A DNA stretch of 64,000 nt from Zooshikella harenae (GCF_018837975.1 NZ_JAGSOY010000004.1:62001-126000), one strand, 5' to 3'; counted from the stretch's first letter, positions 1-8,882 are shown. Notes: generated by a model from the letters alone, not told the origin. Translations and numbers: made by a program.

Positions 1-66
1 CGCCCTACACTACCTTTTACTGAGGATGACCTACCTTAATTTATCCAGCAGATAGGTGAAAAAGAA

Positions 67-1137
67 TTAAACCACTTTTATATGCCAAGGCTCATAACGG
101 ACACCATAATGGTTATCCAGCGTATAGCGAATATTAACATAGCCAAGGTCCTGCAATTTTTTAAATACATCAGTTTCAGCAAAATCCTTAGTGAAATTAC
201 GTTTACCCAAGCCTTGACAGCCAACATCAAAGTCACCAATAGCATGATAGGAATGCCCAGGTGGTGCTAACGATCGTGAAGCTTGAGACAAATTCCCTTT
301 GGCATGAACAGCCTTCGCCATAAATAAATGCAGCTGTTTCATGACGCCACGAATGCCAGAGGTAAGAACCAGTGAGTCACCCACTTCAGAACGCACTTTG
401 TCATAGAGCTTATGCGCTTCTCCATGAAACAGAAAATGCCCTGTTCCAGGGATTTTACTGATTTCTTTTTCAGGAACTTCTGCAGAAAGTTGAGTAATTA
501 TTTTTTCACCAAAAAAACCATATTTTTTTGCTTCTGCAGAAAAAATTTCATCGATAAAATCAAGCTGTTCCTTTGGAAATGCTCCTCGCTTTGAATACCG
601 TGCATAGGTTTTCAGCATAGTATCCAAATTAATAATATTAAAATTACCATGCCCAACAATACGTTGTGCCTCTGTAAGGCTGGCTAATGTTGACTTTAGA
701 AGCTCATATCTTTGCTCAGAAAGTACAACATCGCCTTCGTGATAAGTATCAAAATTATCAATTTTAGCTTGGTAACTTTGAGCAACATTTGCGGATGAAG
801 CTTTTGGGGTTTCCAGAAAGTTCAGTTGTTGAGGCTGCACATAAGATAACTGCTCTGGCTGTGCAAACTCACCAGTAGTCAGCGTATCAATAGCAAAATA
901 CTCGTGACTTTTCCCCTCAGGAACCACCAAAGCGTCTTTGGTCGTTGTTGGTTGAGTGGCTATGGTCTCAATAATTGTTTGCGGGATATCTTCCAGGTCA
1001 GTTAGAACAATCGGTTGCTCACCAGGCAATACCGCTTGATGCTTTGCCTGCTTCGCTAACTGTCCCCACATAAACGCACATGATACGGTTACGGTTGAGC
1101 CTGCTAACACCCCTTCAAGAAAGACTCTTCGTTTCAC
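67..1137 (-). CDS. VanY-like M15-family peptidase (D-Ala-D-Ala carboxypeptidase-like), exported
   Basis: Likely zinc carboxypeptidase that trims D-alanyl peptides of peptidoglycan. The last 70 of 356 residues carry the family signature: a PGHSYH-x2-GDFD stretch (H298, Asp 302/304) and the terminal RYEPWHI (H352) give the metal ligands and active-site region. The N-terminus MKRRVFLEG followed by a hydrophobic stretch resembles a twin-arginine (Tat) signal, so a periplasmic location is inferred. The middle (about residues 35-230) is poorly conserved to my eye. The start codon is GTG, and no strong Shine-Dalgarno sequence is visible upstream. It is a single gene: the next gene leftward is outside the window. 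The fold assignment is fairly sure; the exact substrate is not. Confidence 0.75.
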   Translation of the reverse strand: MKRRVFLEGVLAGSTVTVSCAFMWGQLAKQAKHQAVLPGEQPIVLTDLEDIPQTIIETIATQPTTTKDALVVPEGKSHEYFAIDTLTTGEFAQPEQLSYVQPQQLNFLETPKASSANVAQSYQAKIDNFDTYHEGDVVLSEQRYELLKSTLASLTEAQRIVGHGNFNIINLDTMLKTYARYSKRGAFPKEQLDFIDEIFSAEAKKYGFFGEKIITQLSAEVPEKEISKIPGTGHFLFHGEAHKLYDKVRSEVGDSLVLTSGIRGVMKQLHLFMAKAVHAKGNLSQASRSLAPPGHSYHAIGDFDVGCQGLGKRNFTKDFAETDVFKKLQDLGYVNIRYTLDNHYGVRYEPWHIKVV

Positions 1138-1478
1138 AACTGATGAATCCCGTTTTCAAGTGTTGTGTATTGTTTTTATTTACTGGCATTAAAATATGCC
1201 AAATTCACTACTATCCAGTGTAGCTAATAAAACAGAAAAAGGATGAAAGTGATTTATAAAACCACATAAAAACATACGTTTTTAGCAGTTATTCTTAAAA
1301 TCATCTCTAAAAACACTAGCATAATCAGTATACGACACTAAATGCAAGTAATTCGATTCGCATAGTGGAGGCTATTTCGGCCAGCGTATCATTGAATCTA
1401 TTTGCTATACCGCTATCTGTAATACCGCTAGTTTCCCGTAAAACGTTGTTCAACAATCAATAGCTTTCGTCCTAAACG
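1138..1478. other. Intergenic region, no gene seen
   Basis: AT-rich 340 bp between the VanY-like gene and the GST-fold gene, both on the minus strand. I see no convincing ORF, RNA gene or strong hairpin. It presumably holds the promoter of the VanY-like gene and the 3' end of the GST-fold transcript. Confidence 0.5.
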
Positions 1479-2186
1479 CTAATCCCCATCAGGGTAGTAG
1501 CGTTGATTTATTCGCTCACAGTATTCAATAAGAACAGGTAATGACTGAGCATGTTGCTGCAGTGGAGAGGGAAATTTAGTGCACAGAGTCCCAACCAGAA
1601 AAGCATGAGCAACAGCATCATATACTGTTGGTTCCTCCCCCAACACAAATGACGATCCAGTCAATAAATCAGCAACGGTTGTTAAGTCTCGACAGCCCAG
1701 CTGATAAATAACATCAGGCTTATGACGACCTAAGCCTTGAGCAAGCAACTGTCGTTTAACATGTCCTCGAGTCATAAGCGAGATAAAACTCCCAACCCCT
1801 GGAGGCATATTTTCCATTAATAAACTTTTTATCACTGGCCAGTTTGTTTTATCAACCCAACGACTATACATCAATATCCAGTAATAATGCTCCTCCAGCA
1901 TACGGCACATCATGTAGCCATGAGCTAACGCTTTAACAGACAACCCATGCTTTATATCCAGTGAAAACCGATCAACCAAGTAATCAATAATCAAGTAAGA
2001 GTCAGCTATTAATAGATCCTCGGCCTTTATAAAGGGAAGTTTTCCATTTGGCCCAGCTTGAGGATTACGAATAAATTGAGACTTATGCTGTATATCGAAC
2101 ATGCGCATGAATGTTTCTACTTTCATACAGAAAGGGCTTAACTCCGGTAATCCCAGGCCGGGTCCAAAGCGATATAATTTAATCAT
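1479..2186 (-). CDS. Glutathione S-transferase-fold protein (metaxin/FAX-like)
   Basis: 235 aa. The N-terminal thioredoxin-like half opens with KLYRFGPGLGLPELSPFC, then has the loop NGKLPFI and the 'ADS' turn (about residues 62-64) that normally hold glutathione. The C-terminal helical half ends in a YDAVAHAFL motif, as in the Tom37/failed-axon-connection type of GST-fold proteins. Function in bacteria is mostly unassigned: detoxification or glutathione-linked chemistry is inferred only from the fold. ATG start preceded by AGAGGA at good spacing. It faces away from the DUF3301/yeiP pair. Confidence 0.8.
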   Translation of the reverse strand: MIKLYRFGPGLGLPELSPFCMKVETFMRMFDIQHKSQFIRNPQAGPNGKLPFIKAEDLLIADSYLIIDYLVDRFSLDIKHGLSVKALAHGYMMCRMLEEHYYWILMYSRWVDKTNWPVIKSLLMENMPPGVGSFISLMTRGHVKRQLLAQGLGRHKPDVIYQLGCRDLTTVADLLTGSSFVLGEEPTVYDAVAHAFLVGTLCTKFPSPLQQHAQSLPVLIEYCERINQRYYPDGD

Positions 2187-2399
2187 TCCGCATGTCCTCT
2201 GGCGTTTTTATTATCAGTCTCACTTGTTTTAACCAACGCTGTCAAACGCATCTCCCTGTTTAGCCATCACTTGCTAGACAACTTTTCATTACTCCTTCCT
2301 GCAACCTGCCAATATACAATTTCTGTGTTTCAACATAACATGCCTCTGCCCAAGTTACGTTATACTCATCGTTTCTATCCACTCAGTACAAAAAAGACT

Positions 2400-2735
2400 A
2401 TGGTTGAAGGACTCATTATATGTACATGCATTGCAATTACCTGGTTATGGCTTGATGGCATAAGATGCAAAGATATTGCCCGAGCAGCAGGAAAACGTGC
2501 ATGTGAAGATTTACAACTACAACTGTTGGATGACACTGTCGCCAATATCAAAACACGACTCACACGCAATCAACAAGGCTCAATCACTTTACTCAGATAC
2601 TATCGCTTTGAGTTTACACAAACAGGTGAGCACCGATATAAAGGCACTGTGCAACTTATTGGTCACAGAATTAAGCATATACATTTAGACACCCCCGATG
2701 ACCTTGAGTCATCTCGGCAGACGTTTTTACAGTAA
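2400..2735 (+). CDS. DUF3301 family small membrane-anchored protein
   Basis: 111 aa from the chosen ATG. An open frame continues upstream, but family members start just before the single N-terminal membrane helix (about residues 3-20, LIICTCIAITWLWLDGI), so the internal ATG is preferred. After the helix come a helical segment with a conserved Cys, the family-typical LQLLDDTV stretch, a basic strand and the RYYRFEFTQTGEHRYKG pattern that marks DUF3301. Function is unknown. A TATACT hexamer about 38 nt upstream of the ATG could be a -10 element. The 3' end reaches to within 16 bp of the yeiP start, which suggests cotranscription. Confidence 0.8.
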   Translation: MVEGLIICTCIAITWLWLDGIRCKDIARAAGKRACEDLQLQLLDDTVANIKTRLTRNQQGSITLLRYYRFEFTQTGEHRYKGTVQLIGHRIKHIHLDTPDDLESSRQTFLQ

Positions 2736-2751
2736 ATGGAGACTTTCCCAT

Positions 2752-3318
2752 ATGCCAAAAGCAAGTGATTTAGCTAAAGGTCTTGTGGTAAACATAGGCA
2801 ATTCACTAGGCTTGGTTCGAGATATTGAGGTGAAATCACCTTCATCTCGAGGCGCTCAAACATTGTACAAAGTCCGGTTCACACTGATTCCATCACAACA
2901 AAAACTGGAAAAAACATACACTGGTGACGACTGGCTTGAAGATGCCGATTTCCAGCGCCGCCAGTGCACTATACTGTTTCGTGAAGATAGCCTGCTAACC
3001 TTCATGGATACTGAAAACTATGAGCAATATAGCCTGACAACAGATACTATTGGAGATCAGGTATATTACTTGCCCGAAGAAAATCAGGATATCACTGTAT
3101 TACTGGTCAATAATCAGGCAATTGCGCTTGAACTACCCACAGCAGTGACGCTAACAATCACTGATACCAGCCCAGGCATCAAAGGCGCAACAGCTACAGG
3201 TCGAACCAAGCCAGCTACACTAACAACAGGATTAGAGATACAGGTTCCCGAATACATAACCTCGGGTGAAAAAGTAAAAGTCAATACCAATACTGGAAAG
3301 TTTATGTCTCGCGCATAA
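2752..3318 (+). CDS. yeiP: Elongation factor P-like protein YeiP
   Basis: 188 aa, the length of E. coli YeiP, and alignable throughout: MPKASDLAKGLVV at the N-terminus, SSRGAQTLYKVRF in the KOW-like domain, the ALELPTAV strand, and the SPGIKGATATGRTKPATLTTGL OB-fold signature near residue 150. EF-P family proteins bind between the P and E sites of the ribosome and help peptide-bond formation. The role of the YeiP branch is less clear. The frame is open 18 codons further upstream, but the ATG here has a GGAGA-type ribosome site and gives the family N-terminus. It lies directly after the DUF3301 gene. Confidence 0.93.
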   Translation: MPKASDLAKGLVVNIGNSLGLVRDIEVKSPSSRGAQTLYKVRFTLIPSQQKLEKTYTGDDWLEDADFQRRQCTILFREDSLLTFMDTENYEQYSLTTDTIGDQVYYLPEENQDITVLLVNNQAIALELPTAVTLTITDTSPGIKGATATGRTKPATLTTGLEIQVPEYITSGEKVKVNTNTGKFMSRA

Positions 3319-3386
3319 GCTGAAAGAACAAGCTATAAAACAGTCATAACTATAATTGTGAGAGCGTTATTCGTTAATTAAAAGCT

Positions 3387-3989
3387 ATGAAAACCCCTTC
3401 ATTTTTTTCCACGCTAGACACATTAAATCCCCCCCAGCAAATATGTTTTGCAGCGGCAATTCTTACTCGAAGCGCACCAAACTATCAGCTGTTTTTGGAA
3501 TTAACTCAATTTGGTGATATACAGCTTTTTAGACAAGCTTTAAACTTACTCTGGGACTTTGCCTCAGGCCAACAAAATCAAGCAGCCTTGGAAAAGTGGC
3601 TACCACAAATAGAACAGCACATTCCAGACCGGGAAGCATTTGATATGTATGGGGTACACCCAGCCACTGATGCCATGCTGAGTTTAAGTATGGCGATGAA
3701 CTGTGCCTTATCTCCCAGCTCAGAAGAAGTCGATGGTATTGCACAGCTAGCATTAAAAACAATTGGACAATTTCTAAAATACAGTGAGGTCCCTGAGCTT
3801 AAAGGCACAGAATTACAACAATACATAGAACAGCATCCACTGTATCTACAGCAGCTTGATTTTTATGATGAGTTACTTGATACCCTTGCTAAGGTTAAAC
3901 TGACGCCCTCTTTAATAAAAGAGATAAAAACCCTGGCTCGTAATGATGAAACTAGTCACTTAGGCATCAGTATTTCAGAAGAGAAATAG
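3387..3989 (+). CDS. yjaG: YjaG family protein (DUF416)
   Basis: 200 aa, alpha-helical, matching E. coli YjaG along its length: NYQLF-x5-FGD near residues 31-43, a QALNLLWDF helix, the FDMYGVHPATDA motif near residue 84, and the closing LGISISEEK. Biochemical function is unknown in the family. It is soluble, with no signal peptide or membrane segment. It stands alone after yeiP, separated by 68 bp, and is followed by a perfect 11-bp-stem terminator-like hairpin. No good Shine-Dalgarno sequence is visible before the ATG. Confidence 0.85.
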   Translation: MKTPSFFSTLDTLNPPQQICFAAAILTRSAPNYQLFLELTQFGDIQLFRQALNLLWDFASGQQNQAALEKWLPQIEQHIPDREAFDMYGVHPATDAMLSLSMAMNCALSPSSEEVDGIAQLALKTIGQFLKYSEVPELKGTELQQYIEQHPLYLQQLDFYDELLDTLAKVKLTPSLIKEIKTLARNDETSHLGISISEEK

Positions 3990-4017
3990 TACTGGTTCTC
4001 CACACAAGGATTTATAC

Positions 4018-4050
4018 AAACTCGTTGTAAAGAAGACTCACAACGAGTTT
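4018..4050. terminator. Bidirectional terminator-like hairpin between convergent genes
   Basis: A perfect 11-bp inverted repeat (AAACTCGTTGT / ACAACGAGTTT) with an 11-nt loop lies between yjaG (plus) and the unknown gene at 4063 (minus). The arms end in short A/T runs on both sides, which suits termination in either direction. Confidence 0.75.
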
Positions 4051-4062
4051 AGTATTTAAAAT

Positions 4063-4659
4063 CTAAGCTACTTTCTTTTGAAAAACACGTTGTAGCTTGT
4101 CAGTAATAACCTGCTGAATACCACTATTGACCATTTTGCTTAAATGCTGGATTGCAGATAACTCCAGCCGATAAATACGGATCGCCTTTCCACCAGCCAT
4201 ACTTTTACCAGCAACAATCACTGGTAGCACGGGTTTAGTATGCAACGCTAGGCGTAATAGCTCACTAATACCTTCCTTCACTGAAAGCATCGCACTAGAA
4301 GATGTAGGCTGACGAAATGCAAGTCCATGAGGAAATTCCTCATTTTTTTGACCGCAATGAACTTCAATACCGGTATATCGTATAGCCTCTTGGGGAATAT
4401 TATAAAACGTATGATGCAAAGCTGATTTATCTGGCTGAACAATAACCCTCTTTTGATAGATTAAATCACAATTTTCTGAATTACTCTCATTGCTATATTT
4501 TAATTGATAGTTGGTGATTAACTTTGCCGTTTCAGGTAAATACACGCAAAAAAGTAATTTAAGCAAGGGTAAAGCATTAATCTGATTTTGATCTGAGACA
4601 CTACCAAGCACTAATGACATAGCAGACTGAAATGCTTCGTTTGTTGTGTTAAACGACAT
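4063..4659 (-). CDS. Hypothetical protein, function not recognised
   Basis: 198 aa from an ATG preceded by GAGGG at 7-nt spacing. An alternative ATG 14 codons upstream also has a plausible AGGTGA site, and I cannot decide between them by homology. There is no signal peptide, membrane helix or catalytic motif. The C-terminal third is basic and helical (about residues 155-198, ending QRVFQKKVA). A central IVAGKSMAGGKAIRIYRLELSA segment looks like a beta hairpin. It is a monocistronic gene convergent with yjaG. Base use is like that of its neighbours. No function can be assigned. Confidence 0.6.
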   Translation of the reverse strand: MSFNTTNEAFQSAMSLVLGSVSDQNQINALPLLKLLFCVYLPETAKLITNYQLKYSNESNSENCDLIYQKRVIVQPDKSALHHTFYNIPQEAIRYTGIEVHCGQKNEEFPHGLAFRQPTSSSAMLSVKEGISELLRLALHTKPVLPVIVAGKSMAGGKAIRIYRLELSAIQHLSKMVNSGIQQVITDKLQRVFQKKVA

Positions 4660-4701
4660 AACTTTTCCCTCAGGCTTGTAAAATGTTCCCGTAAGCGTCA
4701 T

Positions 4702-5172
4702 ACACCATCACCTATCAATAAGGTATTTAAGCAACCTCTATGACTAACCACGTATGTACACACGCAGGAATAGTTTTTGAGATTGTAAACCTGGCATATC
4801 TTTCTCAACACACTGCAAAACCACTCTTTTTATTTGCTTCCCCAAGAGCATTTAAGCAACATACGCTGACTAAGGGAACGATATACCTCAACACGAGGCA
4901 TAAAATACAACACTGCACAATGAGCAGTTAATGTGCCAAAATAACGCCCCAAATTAACGTTAAACGCATCACAAAAACAAAAATAAAATGAGACTCATGT
5001 CACCATAGCTGCTGATTTAGTTACTTTTTTTGTCATTGACAAGGTCAACAAGTGACAAAAACAGTCACATCAAGAAAGCGATAAGAGCGGCTTAAAACAA
5101 ACGATTATCAATAACATTGTTTTGCGATACACTATGGCGCTGTTTTTTTGCCGTTTTCTCTGGAGTATCGCC
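4702..5172. other. Intergenic region with a long hairpin (5027-5061)
   Basis: This 470-bp gap between divergent genes has no convincing gene: a 63-codon frame at 4740-4931 lacks recognisable features. It does contain a near-perfect hairpin at 5027-5061: outer arms TTTTTGTCA / TGACAAAAA enclose a second stem TTGAC / GTCAA with loop AAG, broken only by a 4-nt bulge. It lies about 110 bp before the DUF2788 gene and could be an operator or a structured leader. Confidence 0.45.
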
Positions 5173-5376
5173 ATGAGCTGGGAAGAATACGAAGCGCTTT
5201 TCATGCAAGGCCTTATCGCTGCACTCATTATTTTTATGTTTTTTATTGTCTTTGATCTGGCCAAAAAAACAAAAGCAGGAAAGTTCGGTTCTTTTGTGTT
5301 ATTTGGAGCGCTCTGCCTTGGTGTTATTGCCTACATTATCAAAGCAGTTGTTGTTGATAGCTTTGGCGGGTACTGA
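5173..5376 (+). CDS. DUF2788 family small membrane protein
   Basis: 67 aa. The sequence from MSWEEYEALFMQGLIAAL onward is the conserved DUF2788 pattern: a short acidic N-terminus, a first membrane helix (about residues 10-29), the conserved basic FDLAKKTKAGKFG loop, and a second helix (about 39-60). Function is unknown. The upstream frame is open, but the chosen ATG has a TGGAG ribosome site at suitable distance and gives the family start. It is probably a monocistronic inner-membrane protein. Confidence 0.85.
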   Translation: MSWEEYEALFMQGLIAALIIFMFFIVFDLAKKTKAGKFGSFVLFGALCLGVIAYIIKAVVVDSFGGY

Positions 5377-5466
5377 TTGAAAGGAATTGATGAAGTCTCG
5401 TTAAAAACTACAGGTAAGGTATACACTACGTTCTTATCTCCGAAAATGACAAAAAAAAATGCCCAT

Positions 5467-5496
5467 AAAAAAAGCCTGGTTGCTTAACAGCCAGGC
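5467..5496 (-). terminator. Rho-independent terminator of the lipoprotein hydrolase gene
   Basis: Read on the minus strand, a GCCTGGC/GCCAGGC-type stem (5474-5496, one wobble pair) is followed by seven T residues. A second hairpin (AGATAAG / CTTATCT, 5518-5542) lies between it and the gene end. Both follow the metallo-beta-lactamase-fold gene that stops at 5641. Confidence 0.75.
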
Positions 5497-5640
5497 GAGA
5501 CAAGAACGAACATGATAAGATAAGGCTTGGTGCAGCTTATCTCGTTTCATTTTGGTCAATAGACCTATTGACTACAATCCGTACAAATACTGACTAAGAT
5601 ATGATCAGCTCACAAAGAAACCTTTAATCACTATTTCAGT

Positions 5641-6687
5641 TTATAGCTGCAACTGCTCACCTACTTTGGGAACAATAAATTGCCCATGCAGCTCGTCGGC
5701 TTGCTGATCCAATAGTGAGGTTAATTCATCTGCAGCTTGATACTGACCATCGTCGCCCAAATCAAAAGTACGAAAGTGAATAGCCATACTATAGTCAGCC
5801 GCTAACTGTTGATGAACCGATAACGCATCCTTAGGTGAGAGATGATTATCAGCCATAAACCATCGAGGTAAATAAGCACCTATGGGGAGAAGCGCCAAAT
5901 TCACGTGCTTAAATCGCTGCTTAATCAGCTCAAAATGAGGCCCTATCCCAGTGTCACCCGAAAAATACGTTGTACCCTGCTTTCCTTTCAGTACAAAGCC
6001 TAGCCATAACGATCTGTTCATATCAAAGCGTGTTCTTGTTGACCAATGCTGGGCAGGTACACCTGTTATGTTAAAAGAAGAAGAAATGTGTAACGTTTGC
6101 CACCAATCAACCTCATACACTTTGTTAATCCCGGCATCACGTAACAACTTGCCATTACCTAAACCAACGACAAACCTCGGATTAAATTGCTTGTCCAGTT
6201 TTACTAATGTTGGCAAATCTAAATGGTCATAATGGTTATGACTGATGATAACGACATCAATTGGAGGTAAATCTTCAATCGCCAAAGCAGGTGGGTGATA
6301 ACGTTTAGGGCCAATAAAGCTAACAGGACTACAACGCTCAGACCAAATGGGGTCAGTCAAAATATTTAACTTATCCTGTTGTATAAGTACGGTAGCGTGG
6401 TTAATAAATGTCGCTTTAATGCCTGAGTTGATCCGAGCAGGCTTAACCTTCGTAGGCTTTACGCTGAAAATCTGCCAGTGATCATTATCCACACTATGCC
6501 AACGCCAACGGATAATATCCCATAATGTTTTGCGCTTTGTGGGCACAATATTATAAAAGTACGTCCCATCAAAATGATCAGATACAGGTCCCTGATAAGT
6601 TGAACTGCACCCCGCTAATATAAAACCTGCTCCCACAATTATCAGGCTAAGCGCTATCAACCACCTTACCCAACACTTCATATTCAT
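5641..6687 (-). CDS. Metallo-beta-lactamase-fold hydrolase, lipoprotein (NAPE-PLD/UlaG-like)
   Basis: 348 aa. The N-terminus has one hydrophobic helix ending in a lipobox, L24-A-G-C27, so it should be lipid-anchored. The catalytic fold follows: a TFINHATVLIQ strand, then the zinc motif SHNHYDHLD, the PAQHWSTRT His, the SGDTG Asp and the DNHLSPKDA His, which together form the binuclear metal site. The sequence resembles the branch containing NAPE-phospholipase D-like enzymes, so a lipid or phosphoester substrate is possible but unproven. No downstream partner gene; a terminator follows. The start codon ATG has only a weak ribosome site, and the second in-frame ATG lies two codons later. Confidence 0.88.
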   Translation of the reverse strand: MNMKCWVRWLIALSLIIVGAGFILAGCSSTYQGPVSDHFDGTYFYNIVPTKRKTLWDIIRWRWHSVDNDHWQIFSVKPTKVKPARINSGIKATFINHATVLIQQDKLNILTDPIWSERCSPVSFIGPKRYHPPALAIEDLPPIDVVIISHNHYDHLDLPTLVKLDKQFNPRFVVGLGNGKLLRDAGINKVYEVDWWQTLHISSSFNITGVPAQHWSTRTRFDMNRSLWLGFVLKGKQGTTYFSGDTGIGPHFELIKQRFKHVNLALLPIGAYLPRWFMADNHLSPKDALSVHQQLAADYSMAIHFRTFDLGDDGQYQAADELTSLLDQQADELHGQFIVPKVGEQLQL

Positions 6688-6869
6688 AGCGTTATCACCA
6701 CATACTCAAGCCAGAACTAGCATGTTATACTCAATGCTCACCAAATAATGTCTGCAGCCAATAAGGTTATCCCGTAGCTAATATGATTCACCTTAAACTG
6801 ACTGTTAATTCACTCCTTATAATTCTATGTATTCACCTGTCTACTATGTTTAAAGGTTAAAACACCACA

Positions 6870-7550
6870 ATGCCCTTTAAACATTCAAAGATAAAGCAGA
6901 AAACCCAACGCTCACAAGTCGCTCAACCCAATACGAATGACATTGTCGTGCTATTTAATAAGCCTTACCAAGTGCTGTCACAGTTTACTGATGACCAACA
7001 AAGACAAACGCTCTCTGACTATTTAACGATTCCAAATATTTATGCAGCAGGGCGTTTAGATCGTGACAGTGAAGGCCTACTGCTTTTAACCAACAATGGT
7101 CGTTTACAGCACACAATTGCTCATCCAAAGCACAAACTACCCAAAACCTACTGGGTACAGGTAGAAGGCATTCCCAATAATGATGCCTTACAGCAGTTAC
7201 GCAATGGTGTCACGCTTAATGATGGCTTAACGCTCCCTGCAACTATTGAACTGATTCTCCCCCCCCCCTCACTTTGGCTGCGGGCCCCCCCAATCAGAGA
7301 GCGTAAATCAATTCCTACTCAATGGTTAGCCATTACTTTAGTTGAAGGGCGTAACCGCCAAGTCCGACGTATGACTGCTGCAGTTGGCTTTCCAACATTG
7401 AGATTAATACGTGCGCAAATGGGACCTTGGCACATAGGGGAGTTACAACCTGGTGATTCAATGATATTACAAGACCCTTGGCAGCAAATAGCGCGGTACC
7501 GATCACAGCAATCTCAGCACAAGCCATCTAAACTTCGGCCAAAAATATGA
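6870..7550 (+). CDS. rluE: 23S rRNA pseudouridine synthase RluE
   Basis: 226 aa. RluE makes pseudouridine 2457 of 23S rRNA in E. coli. The conserved catalytic segment [15 protein letters not shown] (catalytic Asp in RLDRD) lies near residue 65. The RluE-specific blocks [19 protein letters not shown] and [21 protein letters not shown] follow. No S4 domain is present, as expected for this subfamily. The gene contains a run of ten C bases and another of seven C within 35 bp (7259-7291). The frame remains intact across both, but this is a likely slippage site. The VanZ-like gene follows closely. Confidence 0.93.
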   Translation: MPFKHSKIKQKTQRSQVAQPNTNDIVVLFNKPYQVLSQFTDDQQRQTLSDYLTIPNIYAAGRLDRDSEGLLLLTNNGRLQHTIAHPKHKLPKTYWVQVEGIPNNDALQQLRNGVTLNDGLTLPATIELILPPPSLWLRAPPIRERKSIPTQWLAITLVEGRNRQVRRMTAAVGFPTLRLIRAQMGPWHIGELQPGDSMILQDPWQQIARYRSQQSQHKPSKLRPKI

Positions 7551-7572
7551 CTATTAATACGTTTTGCAAATT

Positions 7573-7986
7573 ATGACTAAATTCTTACAAAATAATTATG
7601 TGTTACTGGCCCGTCTAGCGTTAGGCATTTGCCTGATTGCAATTTCAATACTTGCTTTCAGTCCTGCTGTTATTGATCCTCTCGTACACACCAGCGACAA
7701 ACTTAAGCATGGATTTGCCTTTTTAGTTTTGGGCTATTTAGTTGATGCAGCATGGCCTACAAGCTCCTTTCACCACCAGAAATGGCTGTTTTTATTGAGT
7801 TATGGCGTATTTATCGAAGTGGTGCAGTACTTTATCCCTTACCGCTCAGCCTCATTGTTGGATCTACTGGCTGATACTTCAGGTATCGTGTGTTACTGGC
7901 TACTTATTCCAGGTTTCAAGTATTTACCTCTCATCAACTGGCGCTGGCAGCTTCACACGCTTTCCACTTCACGCCAGCAAAATTAA
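7573..7986 (+). CDS. VanZ-like family membrane protein
   Basis: 137 aa. Contains the VanZ-like signature SDKLKHGFAF near residue 40 and, in the third helix, VFIEVVQYFIPYRSASLLDLLADTSG. About four membrane helices. VanZ of Enterococcus gives low-level teicoplanin resistance, but in Gram-negatives the role is unknown, so no resistance function should be read from this. A TTG three codons earlier is possible; the ATG is preferred. The stop is 8 bp before the next gene's ATG, so rluE, this gene and the first InaA-like kinase may form one transcript. Confidence 0.8.
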   Translation: MTKFLQNNYVLLARLALGICLIAISILAFSPAVIDPLVHTSDKLKHGFAFLVLGYLVDAAWPTSSFHHQKWLFLLSYGVFIEVVQYFIPYRSASLLDLLADTSGIVCYWLLIPGFKYLPLINWRWQLHTLSTSRQQN

Positions 7987-7994
7987 GGACTGAT

Positions 7995-8741
7995 ATGCAG
8001 TATCTATGTCCCTCTTTTGCCACACTTGCAAAGCAACAGCAACTTATCCACTTTAGCGATTTCTGGGACTTAACAACACCTTGGTTTGAACCCCCCAACC
8101 ATCGTCGTAATGGCTGGAGTGGTGTTATCGAATACCCATTAATGGATAATAGCGGACACATACACCGCTACTTTATAAAGCGACAAGAAAATCACAACAC
8201 ACGTAGTTTGCGCCATCCTTTTGCAGGGGAACCAACGTATCGTCGTGAATTGATTAGTATTCTGAAATTACAGACTCTCAATATACCTACCCTGGAAGTA
8301 GTGTATTACCAAGAGCGAAAAGTAAAAGGAAACCATCAAGCTATTTTAATTACCAAAGCACTTGAAAACTTTCAAAGCTTTGGTCAGTGGTATGAAAGTA
8401 AACCGGATGAAAATCAAATATCATTGGCGTTTCAACAACTTGCCGCCATTGTTAAACAGCTTCACCAACATAAACTCGCACATTACTGTTTATATCCTAA
8501 TCATATTTTTATTAAACCCGACGAAAAAAATAAATTTGATATACGCCTAATTGATTTAGAGAAAGTGCGTTATACCCCTCTTTCTGCGCAAGGCCGTTAT
8601 AAGGACTTAGATTGCTTTTTACGCCATGCCTCAGGCTTTTCCAAACAACATTTAAACCTGTTTTTCAATGAGTATTTCAAAGACTTGTCCCAGTTTACTC
8701 ATATTCAAAATAAGTTAATGCAACAGTTACCGCAATCATAA
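7995..8741 (+). CDS. InaA-like lipopolysaccharide kinase family protein, copy 1
   Basis: 248 aa. Belongs to the WaaP/InaA branch of protein-kinase-fold enzymes, some of which phosphorylate sugars of the LPS core. Visible: conserved N-terminal WFEPPNHRRNGWSGV, the nucleotide-binding strand with FIKRQENHN (likely ATP-contacting Lys), LITKAL, the catalytic-loop equivalent HYCLYPNHIF, and the metal-binding Asp in LIDLEK. The frame is open 35 codons upstream across the VanZ-like stop, but the chosen ATG has an AGGA site. It is a paralogue of the gene 142 bp downstream. The substrate is inferred only from family. Confidence 0.82.
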   Translation: MQYLCPSFATLAKQQQLIHFSDFWDLTTPWFEPPNHRRNGWSGVIEYPLMDNSGHIHRYFIKRQENHNTRSLRHPFAGEPTYRRELISILKLQTLNIPTLEVVYYQERKVKGNHQAILITKALENFQSFGQWYESKPDENQISLAFQQLAAIVKQLHQHKLAHYCLYPNHIFIKPDEKNKFDIRLIDLEKVRYTPLSAQGRYKDLDCFLRHASGFSKQHLNLFFNEYFKDLSQFTHIQNKLMQQLPQS

Positions 8742-8809
8742 GACTATATTTAGCTGCAGCTAATTTTAGTTTTTAATATTTTTTAAAAGTGAGAACTACT
8801 TAAAGGCTA

Positions 8810-8836
8810 TGACATTTCCCTTCAAGGGCAATGTCA
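8810..8836. repeat. Hairpin between the two InaA-like genes
   Basis: TGACATT / AATGTCA arms enclose CCCTT-CA-AGGG, giving an almost perfect hairpin (one T/C mismatch). A second inverted repeat follows: CATACGG (8841-8847) pairs with CCGTATG (8879-8885), which covers the ATG of the second gene. The first may terminate or stabilise mRNA; the second could mask the start codon. Confidence 0.5.
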
Positions 8837-8882
8837 TTACCATACGGTGACAATAATAAATACAAAGTGGTAGCGAAGCCGT

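Noticed and set aside
1-66. Possible end of a gene at the left edge
   Set aside because: Only 66 bp; stop codons and lack of context do not allow a call.
4740-4931. 63-codon plus-strand frame
   Set aside because: No ribosome site, no recognisable motif and composition like the surrounding non-coding DNA.
7573-7986. VanZ-like gene as a glycopeptide-resistance determinant
   Set aside because: VanZ-like proteins are common in Gram-negatives without van clusters; no vanHAX-type genes are nearby.
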